Source of the DNA: CAWKCE01 sp032127035
GTDB taxonomy: Bacteria; Actinomycetota; Actinomycetes; JAHEKZ01
Assembly (NCBI GenBank): GCA_963848085.1
Contig: CAWKCE010000003.1
Coordinates: 62,001 to 126,000, forward strand
Direction of reading: 5' to 3'
DNA length: 64,000 bases
Shown: positions 16,261 to 25,983 of the stretch, in pieces
Numbering within the stretch: position 1 is the first letter of the stretch
Layout of the letters: each line of letters starts with the position of its first letter
Position numbers and translations under genes: made by a program
The notes under the pieces: model-generated
The model's database searches: none
The model's input: only the letters and a program-made list of their open reading frames with translations
What the model was told of the DNA's origin: nothing

Positions 16261-16782
16261 ATGGCCGACCGGTACGAGGGCTTCGAGACCTTCGTGGCCG
16301 AGCGCGGTCCGGCCCTGATGCGGACGGCGTCGCTTCTCACCGGTGACAGAGGGCTGGCGGAGGATGCGCTGCAGGAGGCGTTGACGAAGGTCGCAATGAG
16401 GTGGCCCTCGGTCCGCGCCGAAGGTGACCCGGAGCCCTACGTGCGACGAGCCCTCTACACGGTCGTCGTGGACCGGTGGCGCTGGCGGTCGCGGCGGACG
16501 CCGGAGCGGCTCGGGGAGGTACCGGACGCGCACGGGAGCCCGGACCACTCGGCCGACGCCGACCGCCGGGTGACCGTCGCGGCCGCCCTGGGCAGGCTCA
16601 CCCCGCGCCAGCGCCAGGTTCTGGTGCTGCGGTTCTACGAGGACCTCACCGAGGCGCAGACGGCGACGGTGATGCACTGCTCGGTCAGCACGGTGAAGAG
16701 CCAGGCGCGCCACGCCCTGCAGCGCCTTCGGACGCTGGCCCCCGACCTGGTCGAAGCGTTCAGCCCGGAGGTGCCGGCATGA
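16261..16782 (+). CDS. ECF sigma factor, SigE family
   Basis: This 173-residue group 4 sigma factor has region 2 at about 8-75 (AEDALQEALTKVAMRWPSV with YVRRALYTVVVDRWRWRSRR) and region 4 at about 105-160 (LTPRQRQVLVLRFYEDLTEAQTATVMHCSVSTVKSQARHALQRLR). It matches the actinobacterial SigE-like ECF subfamily. The ATG at 16261 is preferred to the upstream in-frame start at 16222. Its stop overlaps the start of a membrane protein (ATGA), the usual place of an anti-sigma factor, so that partner probably controls it. Confidence 0.9.
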   Translation: MADRYEGFETFVAERGPALMRTASLLTGDRGLAEDALQEALTKVAMRWPSVRAEGDPEPYVRRALYTVVVDRWRWRSRRTPERLGEVPDAHGSPDHSADADRRVTVAAALGRLTPRQRQVLVLRFYEDLTEAQTATVMHCSVSTVKSQARHALQRLRTLAPDLVEAFSPEVPA

Positions 16783-17918
16783 CAGCCCAGCTGAGGTCGC
16801 TGCTCGACGAGGCTGCCGACAGCCGGGTCCCGGCGGACCTCGGCGAGCGGGCGGTGGCAGATGCCCGGCACCGCCGAGCCCGGCGGCTCGTGGTCGGGGG
16901 ATCCGTCCTGGCCGTGGCCGCGGTCGCCCTCGGCACAGTGCTGGCGGTCCAGCCGTTCCGTACCGGGGCAGAACCCCGTCCGACCGACGTCGCGTCCCTC
17001 CCGGCGGAGCTACCGGCGGCCGCGGGGCTGCCCACGCTGGCTGAGGCGCCGATGGACGCCGCGAGCGCCGCCTACGTGGCCGAGGGGGGGCTCGTCGTCG
17101 TGTCAGCCTCCGACGGACACGCCGCGGAGGTCGCGTACGACCTGCCGGTCGGGCTCGGCGTCCGTGACGTGGCGCTGTCGCCGGACGGCCGGTCGCTGCT
17201 GGTCAGCCGCCGGACGGCGCCGAGCGACGCGACGCCGCTGGAGGAACCGGTGCGGCTGCTGGACGTCGCCTCCGGCACGATCACGCCGGTCGGGCTCAAG
17301 ATGACGTACCCACCACACGGCGGAGCAGTCTGGTCGCCGGAGAGCGGGCTGGTCGCCTGGGCGCCGGACTCGAGTGCGTTCGCGTGCGTGTGCAGCAAGG
17401 GGGCGGGATCGCCCGAGGTCTGGTGGGTCACCCGAGCGGATCTCGTCGGATCGCCGCGGTGGCAGATGAAGCCGACCGCACTGGCCTGGGGCGCGTCGGG
17501 GCTGCTGGCCCAGGTGGCTGCCAACGGCCGGAGGTGGCTGCCGCTGCCCGGTGCGTCGAGCGGCGCAGGTGCACCCAGCCTCCCCGACCCGTCACCTCAT
17601 GTGGCGCTGAGCCTGGACGCCAGCGGCGGGTACCTGGCCACCGGAGGCTTCTGGGGTGCGGTCTCCCCGGACGCCGGGGGCGATCGCCGGACGCTGGTCC
17701 CCCTGGAGGGAGCTGTGGCGCTGTTCACCCAGGCGGTGACTGGCGGCTACCTCGTGGTCCTGAACTCGGCCCCGTATACCCCGACGGCGGGGGAGCCGCT
17801 GGAGGTACGGTTCGTCAGGCCCGACGGGTCGGCGCTGCCGCTGACCCGGCTGCCGGCGGGGACCTGGTCCGCCTCGTTCGCCGCCACCCTCGTCGAAGGC
17901 CCCGCCGCCTCCGGTTGA
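16779..17918 (+). CDS. Membrane-anchored beta-propeller-like protein, putative anti-sigma partner
   Basis: A 379-residue protein with a short cytoplasmic N-terminus (about 1-36, LRSLLDEAADSRVPADLGERAVADARHRRARR), one membrane segment (about 37-57) and a large extracellular part with repeated beta-strand patterns such as DVALSPDGRSLLVS and GAVWSPESGLVAWAPDSSAFA, suggesting a WD40/TolB-like fold. It overlaps the sigma gene by 4 nt. That arrangement and topology are typical of ECF sigma regulators, although no zinc anti-sigma motif is visible, so the role is inferred from position. Confidence 0.7.
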   Translation: MTAQLRSLLDEAADSRVPADLGERAVADARHRRARRLVVGGSVLAVAAVALGTVLAVQPFRTGAEPRPTDVASLPAELPAAAGLPTLAEAPMDAASAAYVAEGGLVVVSASDGHAAEVAYDLPVGLGVRDVALSPDGRSLLVSRRTAPSDATPLEEPVRLLDVASGTITPVGLKMTYPPHGGAVWSPESGLVAWAPDSSAFACVCSKGAGSPEVWWVTRADLVGSPRWQMKPTALAWGASGLLAQVAANGRRWLPLPGASSGAGAPSLPDPSPHVALSLDASGGYLATGGFWGAVSPDAGGDRRTLVPLEGAVALFTQAVTGGYLVVLNSAPYTPTAGEPLEVRFVRPDGSALPLTRLPAGTWSASFAATLVEGPAASG

Positions 17919-17986
17919 CCATGGTGGGGATGACGTTCTGAGGGGGGCGGAACCCCCATCGGGGCGGGTTTCGACGAGGGGGTGGG

Positions 17987-18030
17987 TTTGCACTCGGGGG
18001 GCGAGAGTGCTAATCATGGGGTTAGCACTC
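17987..18030 (+). promoter_or_regulatory. CIRCE operator (HrcA site) with an extra half-site
   Basis: TTTGCACTC (17987-17995), a 9-nt spacer and GAGTGCTAA (18005-18013) match the CIRCE consensus TTAGCACTC-N9-GAGTGCTAA with one mismatch. Eight nt further on is a perfect TTAGCACTC (18022-18030), which can also pair with the second arm. The site lies 139 nt before groEL, so heat-shock control by HrcA is expected. Confidence 0.9.
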
Positions 18031-18168
18031 GGCAGGTCCGAGTGACAGACCTCGGGTCGCAGGATGAGGCACGCAGACCGGCCGGGAAGTGCCGGACGGT
18101 CAGCGGGTCGTCCGTCGCGGGCATCCAGCGATCCGGGTACACCCCCGTTCCGAAAGGGAAGCCTGCGA

Positions 18169-19800
<1,632 letters not shown>

Positions 19801-19840
19801 TCGGCTGAAGTCCGACCCGGTCACGACCGGACGAACGTAC

Positions 19841-19870
19841 TGAGGGGCGGCCCGGAAGGGCCGCCCCTCA
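19841..19870 (+). terminator. Strong hairpin after groEL
   Basis: TGAGGGGCGGCCC (19841-19853) pairs perfectly with GGGCCGCCCCTCA (19858-19870) around a GGAA tetraloop. There is no U-tract, as is common for terminators in high-GC actinobacteria. It lies 40 nt after the groEL stop and converges on the thioesterase gene. Confidence 0.85.
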
Positions 19871-19907
19871 GCGCGTCCACGGGTGGGCGGCTGCCGTTAC
19901 TGCGGGG

Positions 19908-20315
19908 TCAGTCGGTCCGGGTGAGGCCGACCCGGCCCAGCGCGACCATGCGCTCGGGCTGGTCCCACGGGGTGATCTCGACGTCGGCCACGGCCTGTCG
20001 CCGACCGACCCGGCGCGCCCGCGCCCGTACCCGGTGCGGCACCTCACGAGCTGGCCGCAGGAAGTCCACCCGCAGGTCGGAGACCACCCAGGAGCCTGGT
20101 TGCTCGGCGACGACCGCCTCCCACGACGCGGTGTCGATGCACGTGGCGAGCACCCCGCCGTGGACGTAGGCGTCCTGGCCCTCCCCGGACATCGCCAACG
20201 GCGGTGGATCCAGCCGCAGCACCGCCCAGCCGTCGTCGTCGGGTGCCCGGGTCAGCCGCAGGGCAGCATCGAGCGGCGCGGCGGACTCGCCCGTTGCGGT
20301 GCCGGTGTCGGACAT
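19908..20315 (-). CDS. PaaI-type hotdog thioesterase
   Basis: A 135-residue hotdog-fold protein. YVHGGVLATCIDTASWEAVV corresponds to the PaaI/HGG motif, followed by VVSDLRVDFLRPA and a VRARARRVGRRQAVADVEI strand, as in acyl-CoA thioesterases that hydrolyse small or aromatic acyl-CoAs. TAGCCT (20322-20327) lies 6 nt before the ATG, so the message is probably leaderless. It diverges from the ltrA gene. The substrate is not predictable. Confidence 0.85.
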   Translation of the reverse strand: MSDTGTATGESAAPLDAALRLTRAPDDDGWAVLRLDPPPLAMSGEGQDAYVHGGVLATCIDTASWEAVVAEQPGSWVVSDLRVDFLRPAREVPHRVRARARRVGRRQAVADVEITPWDQPERMVALGRVGLTRTD

Positions 20316-20395
20316 GGCGGCAGGCTACCGGCGGGTGCCCGGTCAGCAGCGGTACTGCCTGGCGGTCGGACGGCCAGGCAGGGAGGATGCACCCG

Positions 20396-21568
20396 ATGAG
20401 CGACCACCAGCACGAGCGCCGGCTGGGCGAGCGGCACGCCGTCACCCCGCTCGAGCTGTTCTTCGACCTGGTCTTCGTGTTCGCGCTGACGCAGGTCACG
20501 GCCCTGATGGCCGATGACCCGACCTGGCAGGGAGTCGCGCGCGGCTTCGCGGTGCTCACCGCGGTCTGGTGGGCGTGGGTCGGGTACTCCTGGCTGACCA
20601 ACACGATCCGGATCGACGACGACGTGGCGTCCCGGCTGGTCATGTTCGCAGTGATGGCGGCGATGCTCGTCGTCGGGCTGGCCGCTCCGGAGGCCTTCGG
20701 CAGTGCGGGCATCCTGTTCGGCGCCGCATACCTCGTCGTACGTCTCCTCCACATCGCGTTGTACGCGGTGACCACCCGCGGCGACCCCGACGTCTTCCAC
20801 GCCGTCCTCCGGCTGGCGCCCGGCATGGTGATCTCACCGCTGCTGATCCTGGCAGCCGGTTTCCTCGACGCAGGAGCGGTGCGCGCCGGGCTGTGGATCG
20901 TGGCGCTGACCGTCGACTACGCCTCACCACTCGTGACGGGGACGGCGGGCTGGAAGATGGACGCCGGCCACTTCGCCGAACGACACGGTCTGGTGATCAT
21001 CATCGCCCTGGGCGAGTCCCTCGTCGCCCTCGGGCTCGGCGCGTCAGGGCAGGAGCTCAGCCCCGGGATCGTGGTGGCTGCGGGGCTAGGGGTCGTGGTG
21101 GTGTGCGCCATGTGGTGGCTGTACTTCGACGTCGTGGCCGTCGCCGCTGAACGCAATCTGGCGTCGCTGACCGGACGGGCGCAGGCAGCTCTGGCCAGGG
21201 ATGCCTACAGCTACCTCCACCTCTTCCTCGTGTTCGGAGTCGTCCTGGTGGCGCTGGGTCTGAAGAAGACACTGCTGCACATCGACGAACCGCTGGACAC
21301 CGTCCCCGCAGTCGCACTGTTCGGCGGGCTCTCGGTCTATCTCGGTGCCCACATCGCGTTCCGGTGGCGGAACATCCGCACCATCAACGAGGCCCGCCTG
21401 TTCACCGCCGTGCTGCTGACAGCGCTCATCCCGGTAGGCCTGCACGTGCCGGCGCTGGTGTCGCTCGCCCTCGTGGCAACCGCAGTGGTCGGGCTGGTGG
21501 CCTTCGAGGCGCTCCGATGGGGCGACGCACGTCACCAGATCCGGCACCACAGCGGGGAGGCGTCGTGA
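20396..21568 (+). CDS. ltrA: Low temperature requirement protein A (LtrA) family membrane protein
   Basis: A 390-residue integral membrane protein with about ten to twelve hydrophobic segments and the LtrA family start HAVTPLELFFDLVFVFALTQVT. Other conserved pieces are WWAWVGYSWLTNTI and the GLVIIIALGESLVALGLG segment with a buried Glu. LtrA was named for a Listeria gene needed at low temperature; the transported substrate is unknown. The ATG at 20396 is 9 nt after GGGAGG, better placed than the ATG at 20387. Its stop overlaps the DUF4031 start. Confidence 0.9.
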   Translation: MSDHQHERRLGERHAVTPLELFFDLVFVFALTQVTALMADDPTWQGVARGFAVLTAVWWAWVGYSWLTNTIRIDDDVASRLVMFAVMAAMLVVGLAAPEAFGSAGILFGAAYLVVRLLHIALYAVTTRGDPDVFHAVLRLAPGMVISPLLILAAGFLDAGAVRAGLWIVALTVDYASPLVTGTAGWKMDAGHFAERHGLVIIIALGESLVALGLGASGQELSPGIVVAAGLGVVVVCAMWWLYFDVVAVAAERNLASLTGRAQAALARDAYSYLHLFLVFGVVLVALGLKKTLLHIDEPLDTVPAVALFGGLSVYLGAHIAFRWRNIRTINEARLFTAVLLTALIPVGLHVPALVSLALVATAVVGLVAFEALRWGDARHQIRHHSGEAS

Positions 21569-21834
21569 TCGTCGTGGACGAGCCCCGCTGGGCGCGTCAC
21601 GACCGGGTGTGGTGCCATCTCGCCTCGGACACGTCCTTCGAGGAGCTGCACGCGTTCGCCCAGGCGGCCGGGATCCCCGAGCGCGGCTTCGACGGTGACC
21701 ACTACGACATCCCGGAGGATCACCGAGCCGACGTCATCGCCGCCGGCGCTGTGCCGGTGAGCAGCCGCCAGCTGGTGGCGATGCTGCACGCCGCCGGTCT
21801 TCGACGTCGGCGACCGCGCAGCGCGAAGGGCTAG
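21565..21834 (+). CDS. DUF4031 domain protein
   Basis: An 89-residue protein matching DUF4031: IVVDEPRWARHDRVWCHLASDTSFEELHAFAQAAGIPERGFDGDHYDIPEDHRADVIAAGAVPVSSRQLV. The conserved Trp, His and Asp positions (WCHL, GDHYD) suggest an enzyme or ligand site, but no activity is known to me. The GTG start overlaps the ltrA stop by 4 nt, so the two are co-translated. Confidence 0.87.
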   Translation: MIVVDEPRWARHDRVWCHLASDTSFEELHAFAQAAGIPERGFDGDHYDIPEDHRADVIAAGAVPVSSRQLVAMLHAAGLRRRRPRSAKG

Positions 21835-21862
21835 TCGTCTGCCTGGCCGTTCGAGGCCGCTT

Positions 21863-22465
21863 TCACCGGAGCGAGACGGACAGCGTCTCGAGCTCGCGTG
21901 CGAGGTTGGCGCGGGCCGGACCTTCCAGGTGCTCGCGTCCCCAGTGGGTGGCGTAGATGTGCTCGCGCTCCGACACGGACTGCAGGATCTGGGTGCGGCC
22001 GCGGGCGAAGGTCTCGTCGGGCACGTGCGTGTACTCCGCGCGGACGGCGGCGGCGTAGGCGTCGTAGTCGTCGGGATCGGCGGCGAGGATGGACAGGTCG
22101 GCATCGCACATGACCATCGCGTTGCGGTCGTCCGGGTCGGCGACGTGGTTCTCGGTCACGAGGACCAGCCGAGCGACCTCCTGCACCAGTGCGTGGTCGG
22201 CGCCGATCCTCAGCAACGTCTCCGCGGCGAGGTCGGCGCTGCGGCGCTCGTTGTCGTCGCGGGAGGGCTCGTACACCGCGTCGTGGAACCAGGCGGCCAG
22301 GCGAACTGCCGCGACGTCGGCGGCCACCATCGTCAGGTGGTCCACGACGCCGAGCACCTGCTGGACGTGGGCAAGATCGTGGTACCGGCGCTGCGTCTCG
22401 CCGTAGCGCCGCTCCAGCCCGCCTTGCTCGACGGCCAGTCGTTCGAGCTCGGCCGACGTAGGCAT
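21863..22465 (-). CDS. HD-domain metal-dependent phosphohydrolase
   Basis: A 200-residue HD-superfamily protein with metal residues in RRYHDLAHVQQVL, the HD pair in AAWFHDAVYEPSRDDNERRSADLA, and a downstream Asp in MCDADLSILAAD. It resembles predicted HD phosphohydrolases whose substrate (nucleotide or phosphate ester) is unknown. The ATG shares a base with the ArsR stop (TGATG), so it is translated with that regulator. Confidence 0.85.
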   Translation of the reverse strand: MPTSAELERLAVEQGGLERRYGETQRRYHDLAHVQQVLGVVDHLTMVAADVAAVRLAAWFHDAVYEPSRDDNERRSADLAAETLLRIGADHALVQEVARLVLVTENHVADPDDRNAMVMCDADLSILAADPDDYDAYAAAVRAEYTHVPDETFARGRTQILQSVSEREHIYATHWGREHLEGPARANLARELETLSVSLR

Positions 22466-22824
22466 CAGCCGCGGGCGAGGCGACGCGGCATCCGAGTGGC
22501 CGCCCGTCCCAGCTTGCTGCGCGTGCCCAGCTCCTCAGCCATGAACTCGCGCAGCAGGTCAACCGCCTGGACGACCTTCTGACTGCGCAGTGAGTAGCGG
22601 ACGTTCGTCCCGGAGCGTTCGGCGTTGACCACGCCTCGGTCGCGGAGGATGGCCAGGTGCTGACTGCAGTTCGACTGGCTGATGCCCAGCGCACTGGAGA
22701 GCTCGCCGACCGTCATGGGGGTGGTGCGCAGCTCGTTGATGATGAGCAGGCGCTTGGGATCGGCGATCGCCTTGCAGATGCGCGCGTGCAGCTCGTGGAT
22801 CTCGAGCGCCGTCTCGCGGTCCAT
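22465..22824 (-). CDS. ArsR/SmtB family transcriptional regulator
   Basis: A 119-residue winged-helix repressor. ADPKRLLIINELRTTPMTVGELSSALGISQSNCSQHLAILRDRGVVNAERSGTNVRYSL forms the DNA-binding core with Cys53 at the recognition helix, and Cys17 lies in the first helix. No CxC metal motif is present, so sensing through one or both cysteines (sulfide or persulfide, as in the BigR/SqrR group) is possible though the cysteine spacing differs. GGGAGGTGCC precedes the ATG. It diverges from a sulfate-type transporter beside a sulfur-metabolism cluster and probably regulates both. Confidence 0.87.
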   Translation of the reverse strand: MDRETALEIHELHARICKAIADPKRLLIINELRTTPMTVGELSSALGISQSNCSQHLAILRDRGVVNAERSGTNVRYSLRSQKVVQAVDLLREFMAEELGTRSKLGRAATRMPRRLARG

Positions 22825-22883
22825 GGCACCTCCCGGTCGGCGGCCAGTGTAGAGCCGGTGTTGCGGGCAATGTTCAGAGTGTG

Positions 22884-22895
22884 CGCATATATGCG
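22884..22895. promoter_or_regulatory. Putative ArsR operator (palindrome CGCATATATGCG)
   Basis: A perfect 12-bp palindrome between the divergent arsR-type and sulP genes. Its AT-rich core stands out from its GC-rich surroundings, and the wider GTGCGCATATAT is the reverse complement of the motif at 25912-25923, apart from one base. Confidence 0.65.
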
Positions 22896-22930
22896 TACCG
22901 TATGCCCTGACGGAGAGGGGAGGCCGCACC

Positions 22931-24490
22931 GTGCCGCGACGTGACGTCCCGACGCGGCCGGTCCTGGGAGACATCATCGCCGGGCTCAGCGTCGGCGTCG
23001 TGCTGATCCCGCAGGCCATCGCCTACGCCTCACTGGCTGGGCTGCCGCCGATCACCGGCCTGATGGCCGCACTGGCCGCACCGCTGGCGGCCGCCTTCTT
23101 CGCGTCGTCCCCATACCTGGCCACCGGGCCGGTCGCGATCACGTCGCTGCTTGCGCTGGGCGCCCTGACCGGCCTGGCCGACGCGGGCACCCCGACGTAC
23201 GTCGCCCTGGCCGCGTTGCTCGCGCTGTTCGTCGGGGTGGTCCGGCTGGGGCTCGGTCTCGGCCGCGGGGGCGTGCTGGCGTACCTGATGTCGCAGCCGG
23301 TTCTGGTGGCCTTCACCTCCGCGGCGGCCCTGCTCATCCTGTTCTCGCAGGTTCCGGCGGCGGTGGGCGTGCCGTCCGACAGCAACCGGCCCGGGCAGGC
23401 CGCGTTCGACGCGCTGCTCGACCCTGGCGCCTGGGAGCCGTCGGCGGTGCTGTTCTCGGTGGTGACCGTTGCGGCGATGCTGGTCGTGCGCCGGCTGCCC
23501 GCCACGTTCCCCATCGTCCCGCTGCTGGTCGCGACGGCCGTCGTCGTCTCGGCTACCACCGGGCTGGGCGGGCCGACCGTGGGCGCGGTCGACGTCGGCG
23601 TCGTGCCCAACCCGCTGGACCTGCCGTGGTCGAGCTCGCTGAGCCTGGTGCTGCCCGCGATCGTGATCGCCCTGGTGGGCTTCGCCGAGCCGGCGGCCAT
23701 CTCGCGCCGGCTGGCCGCGGAGGACCGCCAGAAGTGGAGCGCCGACCGCGAGCTTGTGTCGCAGGGGGTGGCGAACCTGGCCGCCGGCATGGCGGGCGGC
23801 TACCCGGTCGGCGGCTCGTTCTCCCGCAGCACCCTGAACCGGCTGGCCGGTGCCCGCACCCGATGGAGCGGTCTGGTGTCGGGCCTGATCGTCCTGGCGT
23901 TCCTGCCGTTCGCCGCGGTGCTGCAAGACCTGCCACGCTCGGTGCTGGCAGGGATCGTGGTGGCGGCGGTGGTGCGTCTGACTGACCCGCGGCCGATGCT
24001 GCGCATCTGGCGGCTGGGCCGGATCCAGTTCGCCACGGCAGCGGTGACCTTCGTCGCCTCGCTGGTGCTGGCGCCCCGGCTGGACATCGCCATCGTGATC
24101 GGGGTGGGCTTTTCGGCCGGGGTGCACCTGTGGCGGGAGCTGCACCTGCAGGTCCCCGGAGACTTCGCCGATGGCGTGCTCAACGTGCGGCCGTCGGGTG
24201 TCATGTACTTCGCGTCGGCGCCGGGGCTGGAGGAGGCCGTCAACACCTTGCTCGCGACCCATCCGGACACCGTGCGCATGCGCGTCCACCTGGACGGGCT
24301 AGGGCGGCTGGACGTGACCGGGGCGATGGTCCTGAAGTCGGTGCTGGCCGAGGTGAGGGACGCTGACATCGTCGCGGAGGTGTGCTCCGTGCCGCCGCAG
24401 CTGCGCCGAGTCGTCCGTCGCGTGCTGTCCGACGACCTCGCCGAGGAGTGCCGCGCCCAGCTCGCCGGGGCCGACGTCCCCGACTCCTAG
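22931..24490 (+). CDS. SulP family inorganic anion transporter with STAS domain
   Basis: A 519-residue SLC26/SulP protein. About 12-14 membrane helices cover residues 8-400, starting with the signature DIIAGLSVGVVLIPQAIAYASLAGLPPITGL and including VGFAEPAAISRRLA and GGYPVGGSFSRSTLN. A cytoplasmic STAS domain (about 410-505) follows with GVMYFASAPGLEEAV and LDGLGRLDVTGAMVL. The family carries sulfate, bicarbonate and other anions; the setting favours sulfate. GTG start after GAGGGGAGG. The palindromic ArsR-type site lies about 36 nt upstream. Confidence 0.92.
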   Translation: MPRRDVPTRPVLGDIIAGLSVGVVLIPQAIAYASLAGLPPITGLMAALAAPLAAAFFASSPYLATGPVAITSLLALGALTGLADAGTPTYVALAALLALFVGVVRLGLGLGRGGVLAYLMSQPVLVAFTSAAALLILFSQVPAAVGVPSDSNRPGQAAFDALLDPGAWEPSAVLFSVVTVAAMLVVRRLPATFPIVPLLVATAVVVSATTGLGGPTVGAVDVGVVPNPLDLPWSSSLSLVLPAIVIALVGFAEPAAISRRLAAEDRQKWSADRELVSQGVANLAAGMAGGYPVGGSFSRSTLNRLAGARTRWSGLVSGLIVLAFLPFAAVLQDLPRSVLAGIVVAAVVRLTDPRPMLRIWRLGRIQFATAAVTFVASLVLAPRLDIAIVIGVGFSAGVHLWRELHLQVPGDFADGVLNVRPSGVMYFASAPGLEEAVNTLLATHPDTVRMRVHLDGLGRLDVTGAMVLKSVLAEVRDADIVAEVCSVPPQLRRVVRRVLSDDLAEECRAQLAGADVPDS

Positions 24491-24495
24491 CTCTC

Positions 24496-24595
24496 ACGAA
24501 TGTGCGGAATTCCGGGCGGGGACGTCGAAGTGCGCACACGAAGGGGGTCCTGCGTGCGGAATTCGAGGCGTTCGCCGAGAATTCCGCACATTCGT
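24496..24595. repeat. 100-bp double-hairpin intergenic repeat, copy 2
   Basis: The same 17-bp terminal arms as copy 1 (24496-24512 and 24579-24595), the same total length and an internal GTGCGGAATTC. The linker reads AGGGGGTCCTG. It lies between the converging 3' ends of sulP and the rhodanese-MBL gene. Confidence 0.85.
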
Positions 24596-24642
24596 TCACC
24601 CCAGGGACGGGACGGCCGTGCCTCGCTCCAGGTGGGCGATTC

Positions 24643-25773
24643 TCAGGTGGTCGTGGAGGCGGCGCACTGGTTCTTGCCGATCTCCAGGACCTCGATCTCC
24701 TCGGCCGAGACGCTTCGACCGGAGTTGACCTCCCGGATCGTGTCGTAGATCGCCGGCGCCGACGGCAGCGACGCCACGATCTCCTCGACGAAACGGACGA
24801 GGTCCTCCTCGTTCATCAGCGTCGACTCGAACACCTGCCCCAACGTCGTCCGCACCATGCCGTCGACCCCGATCTCGTCGGTCGACGACCAGTGCGCCGG
24901 GAGCACCTGCGTGGCCGGGTCCAGCGGGCGCAGCCGGTCGTGCACCGTGTGGAACAGCTCGCGGGCCAGTTCCTCGGCCTTCCCGGTGAGGTCCGGTCGC
25001 CCCACGCCGCGCACGAACACAGTGTCCCCGGACAGCAGGGCGTGGCCCGGTACGTGGAGGCACGTGGTGCCGGGTGTGTGGCCCGGCAGCTTGATCCCGA
25101 GCACCTCCAGCTGGACCGGCCCGAGGTCGAGCTGCTGGCCGTCCGCCAGTGGGTGGTTGGGGAACGGTGTCGGCCCGCCGGTGTCCTCCAGCGGCACCGA
25201 GTACCGGGCGCCGACGGCATCAGCGAGCTGCGGGCCACCGGTCACATGGTCGGCGTGGACGTGGGTGTCGATGACGTACTTGATCGTCATCGCATGCTCG
25301 GTGGCGAGCTCGACGTAGGGGTCAGGGAAGCGGGCCGGGTCGACGACTACTGCGCCATGGCCGGGGACGCCGAGGACGTAGGACAGGCACGCTTTGGCGG
25401 GCCGCTGCAGCTGCCACCCGACCAGGCCCGCGGGCAGCCCGGTGAGCGGCCTCGGCACCAGCAGCTGAGCCCACGCGGCCGTGCCGCCGGTGAGGTTGCG
25501 AGTGGGCTTGCCGCGCTCGGCGAGCATGTCGACGAGCAGCTCGCTGCCGTTTCCATGCGCGCAGATCAGGACCGCGTCGTCGGGGAGGTCGCGGGCGAGG
25601 TCCTCCACCGCATCCAGCGCCCGCCAGATCGGCAGACCCTTGGTCTCCACCGGGCGGGACCCCTCGACCTGCCAGCTCTGGAACTCCTCGACGTTCCGCA
25701 CGTCCAGGATCATCGGGACGTGGCCGTGTTCGATCTCCGCGAACAGCTCGGTCGGGGTTACGGTTCGTCCCAC
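24643..25773 (-). CDS. Rhodanese-metallo-beta-lactamase fusion, persulfide dioxygenase-like
   Basis: A 376-residue fusion. The N-terminal rhodanese domain (1-105) has LDVRNVEEF and an active-site loop CAHGNGS (Cys71). The metallo-beta-lactamase domain (about 120-330) has HVHADH (171-176), LPGHTPG, SGDTVF and LPAHW, the iron site of ETHE1-type persulfide dioxygenases. A C-terminal helical extension follows. The expected role is oxidation of glutathione- or mycothiol-like persulfides to sulfite plus sulfur transfer. GTG start with GGAGG. It diverges from the DsrE/TusA/Mo-enzyme genes across a region with repeated ArsR-type motifs. Confidence 0.87.
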   Translation of the reverse strand: MGRTVTPTELFAEIEHGHVPMILDVRNVEEFQSWQVEGSRPVETKGLPIWRALDAVEDLARDLPDDAVLICAHGNGSELLVDMLAERGKPTRNLTGGTAAWAQLLVPRPLTGLPAGLVGWQLQRPAKACLSYVLGVPGHGAVVVDPARFPDPYVELATEHAMTIKYVIDTHVHADHVTGGPQLADAVGARYSVPLEDTGGPTPFPNHPLADGQQLDLGPVQLEVLGIKLPGHTPGTTCLHVPGHALLSGDTVFVRGVGRPDLTGKAEELARELFHTVHDRLRPLDPATQVLPAHWSSTDEIGVDGMVRTTLGQVFESTLMNEEDLVRFVEEIVASLPSAPAIYDTIREVNSGRSVSAEEIEVLEIGKNQCAASTTT

Positions 25774-25851
25774 GGCGCCTCCCGCGCGGTCTGAGGTGCT
25801 TGACGCCGCGCACTCATCGGGTGAAATCTCTGGCTAGATGCGCAGACGCTA

Positions 25852-25863
25852 ATACATGCGCAT
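25852..25863. promoter_or_regulatory. Putative ArsR operator site (ATACATGCGCAT)
   Basis: A near copy of the ATATATGCGCAT motif at 25912, 60 nt apart. A weaker relative, TAGATGCGCAGA, is at 25835-25846. Confidence 0.5.
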
Positions 25864-25911
25864 CTGATGCGGAAGGGCGAGAAGTCCGCAGGATGTCAGT
25901 CCTGACCCTTG

Positions 25912-25923
25912 ATATATGCGCAT
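25912..25923. promoter_or_regulatory. Putative ArsR operator site (ATATATGCGCAT)
   Basis: It matches the site in the arsR/sulP intergenic region and lies 61 nt before the likely DsrE-family start, in the divergent promoter region. Confidence 0.6.
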
Positions 25924-25983
25924 CCATGCAACTACGGTCGAGGCGTCCAGCGTCCGATGGGGCGCCTGATTGCGGGAGGCGCT

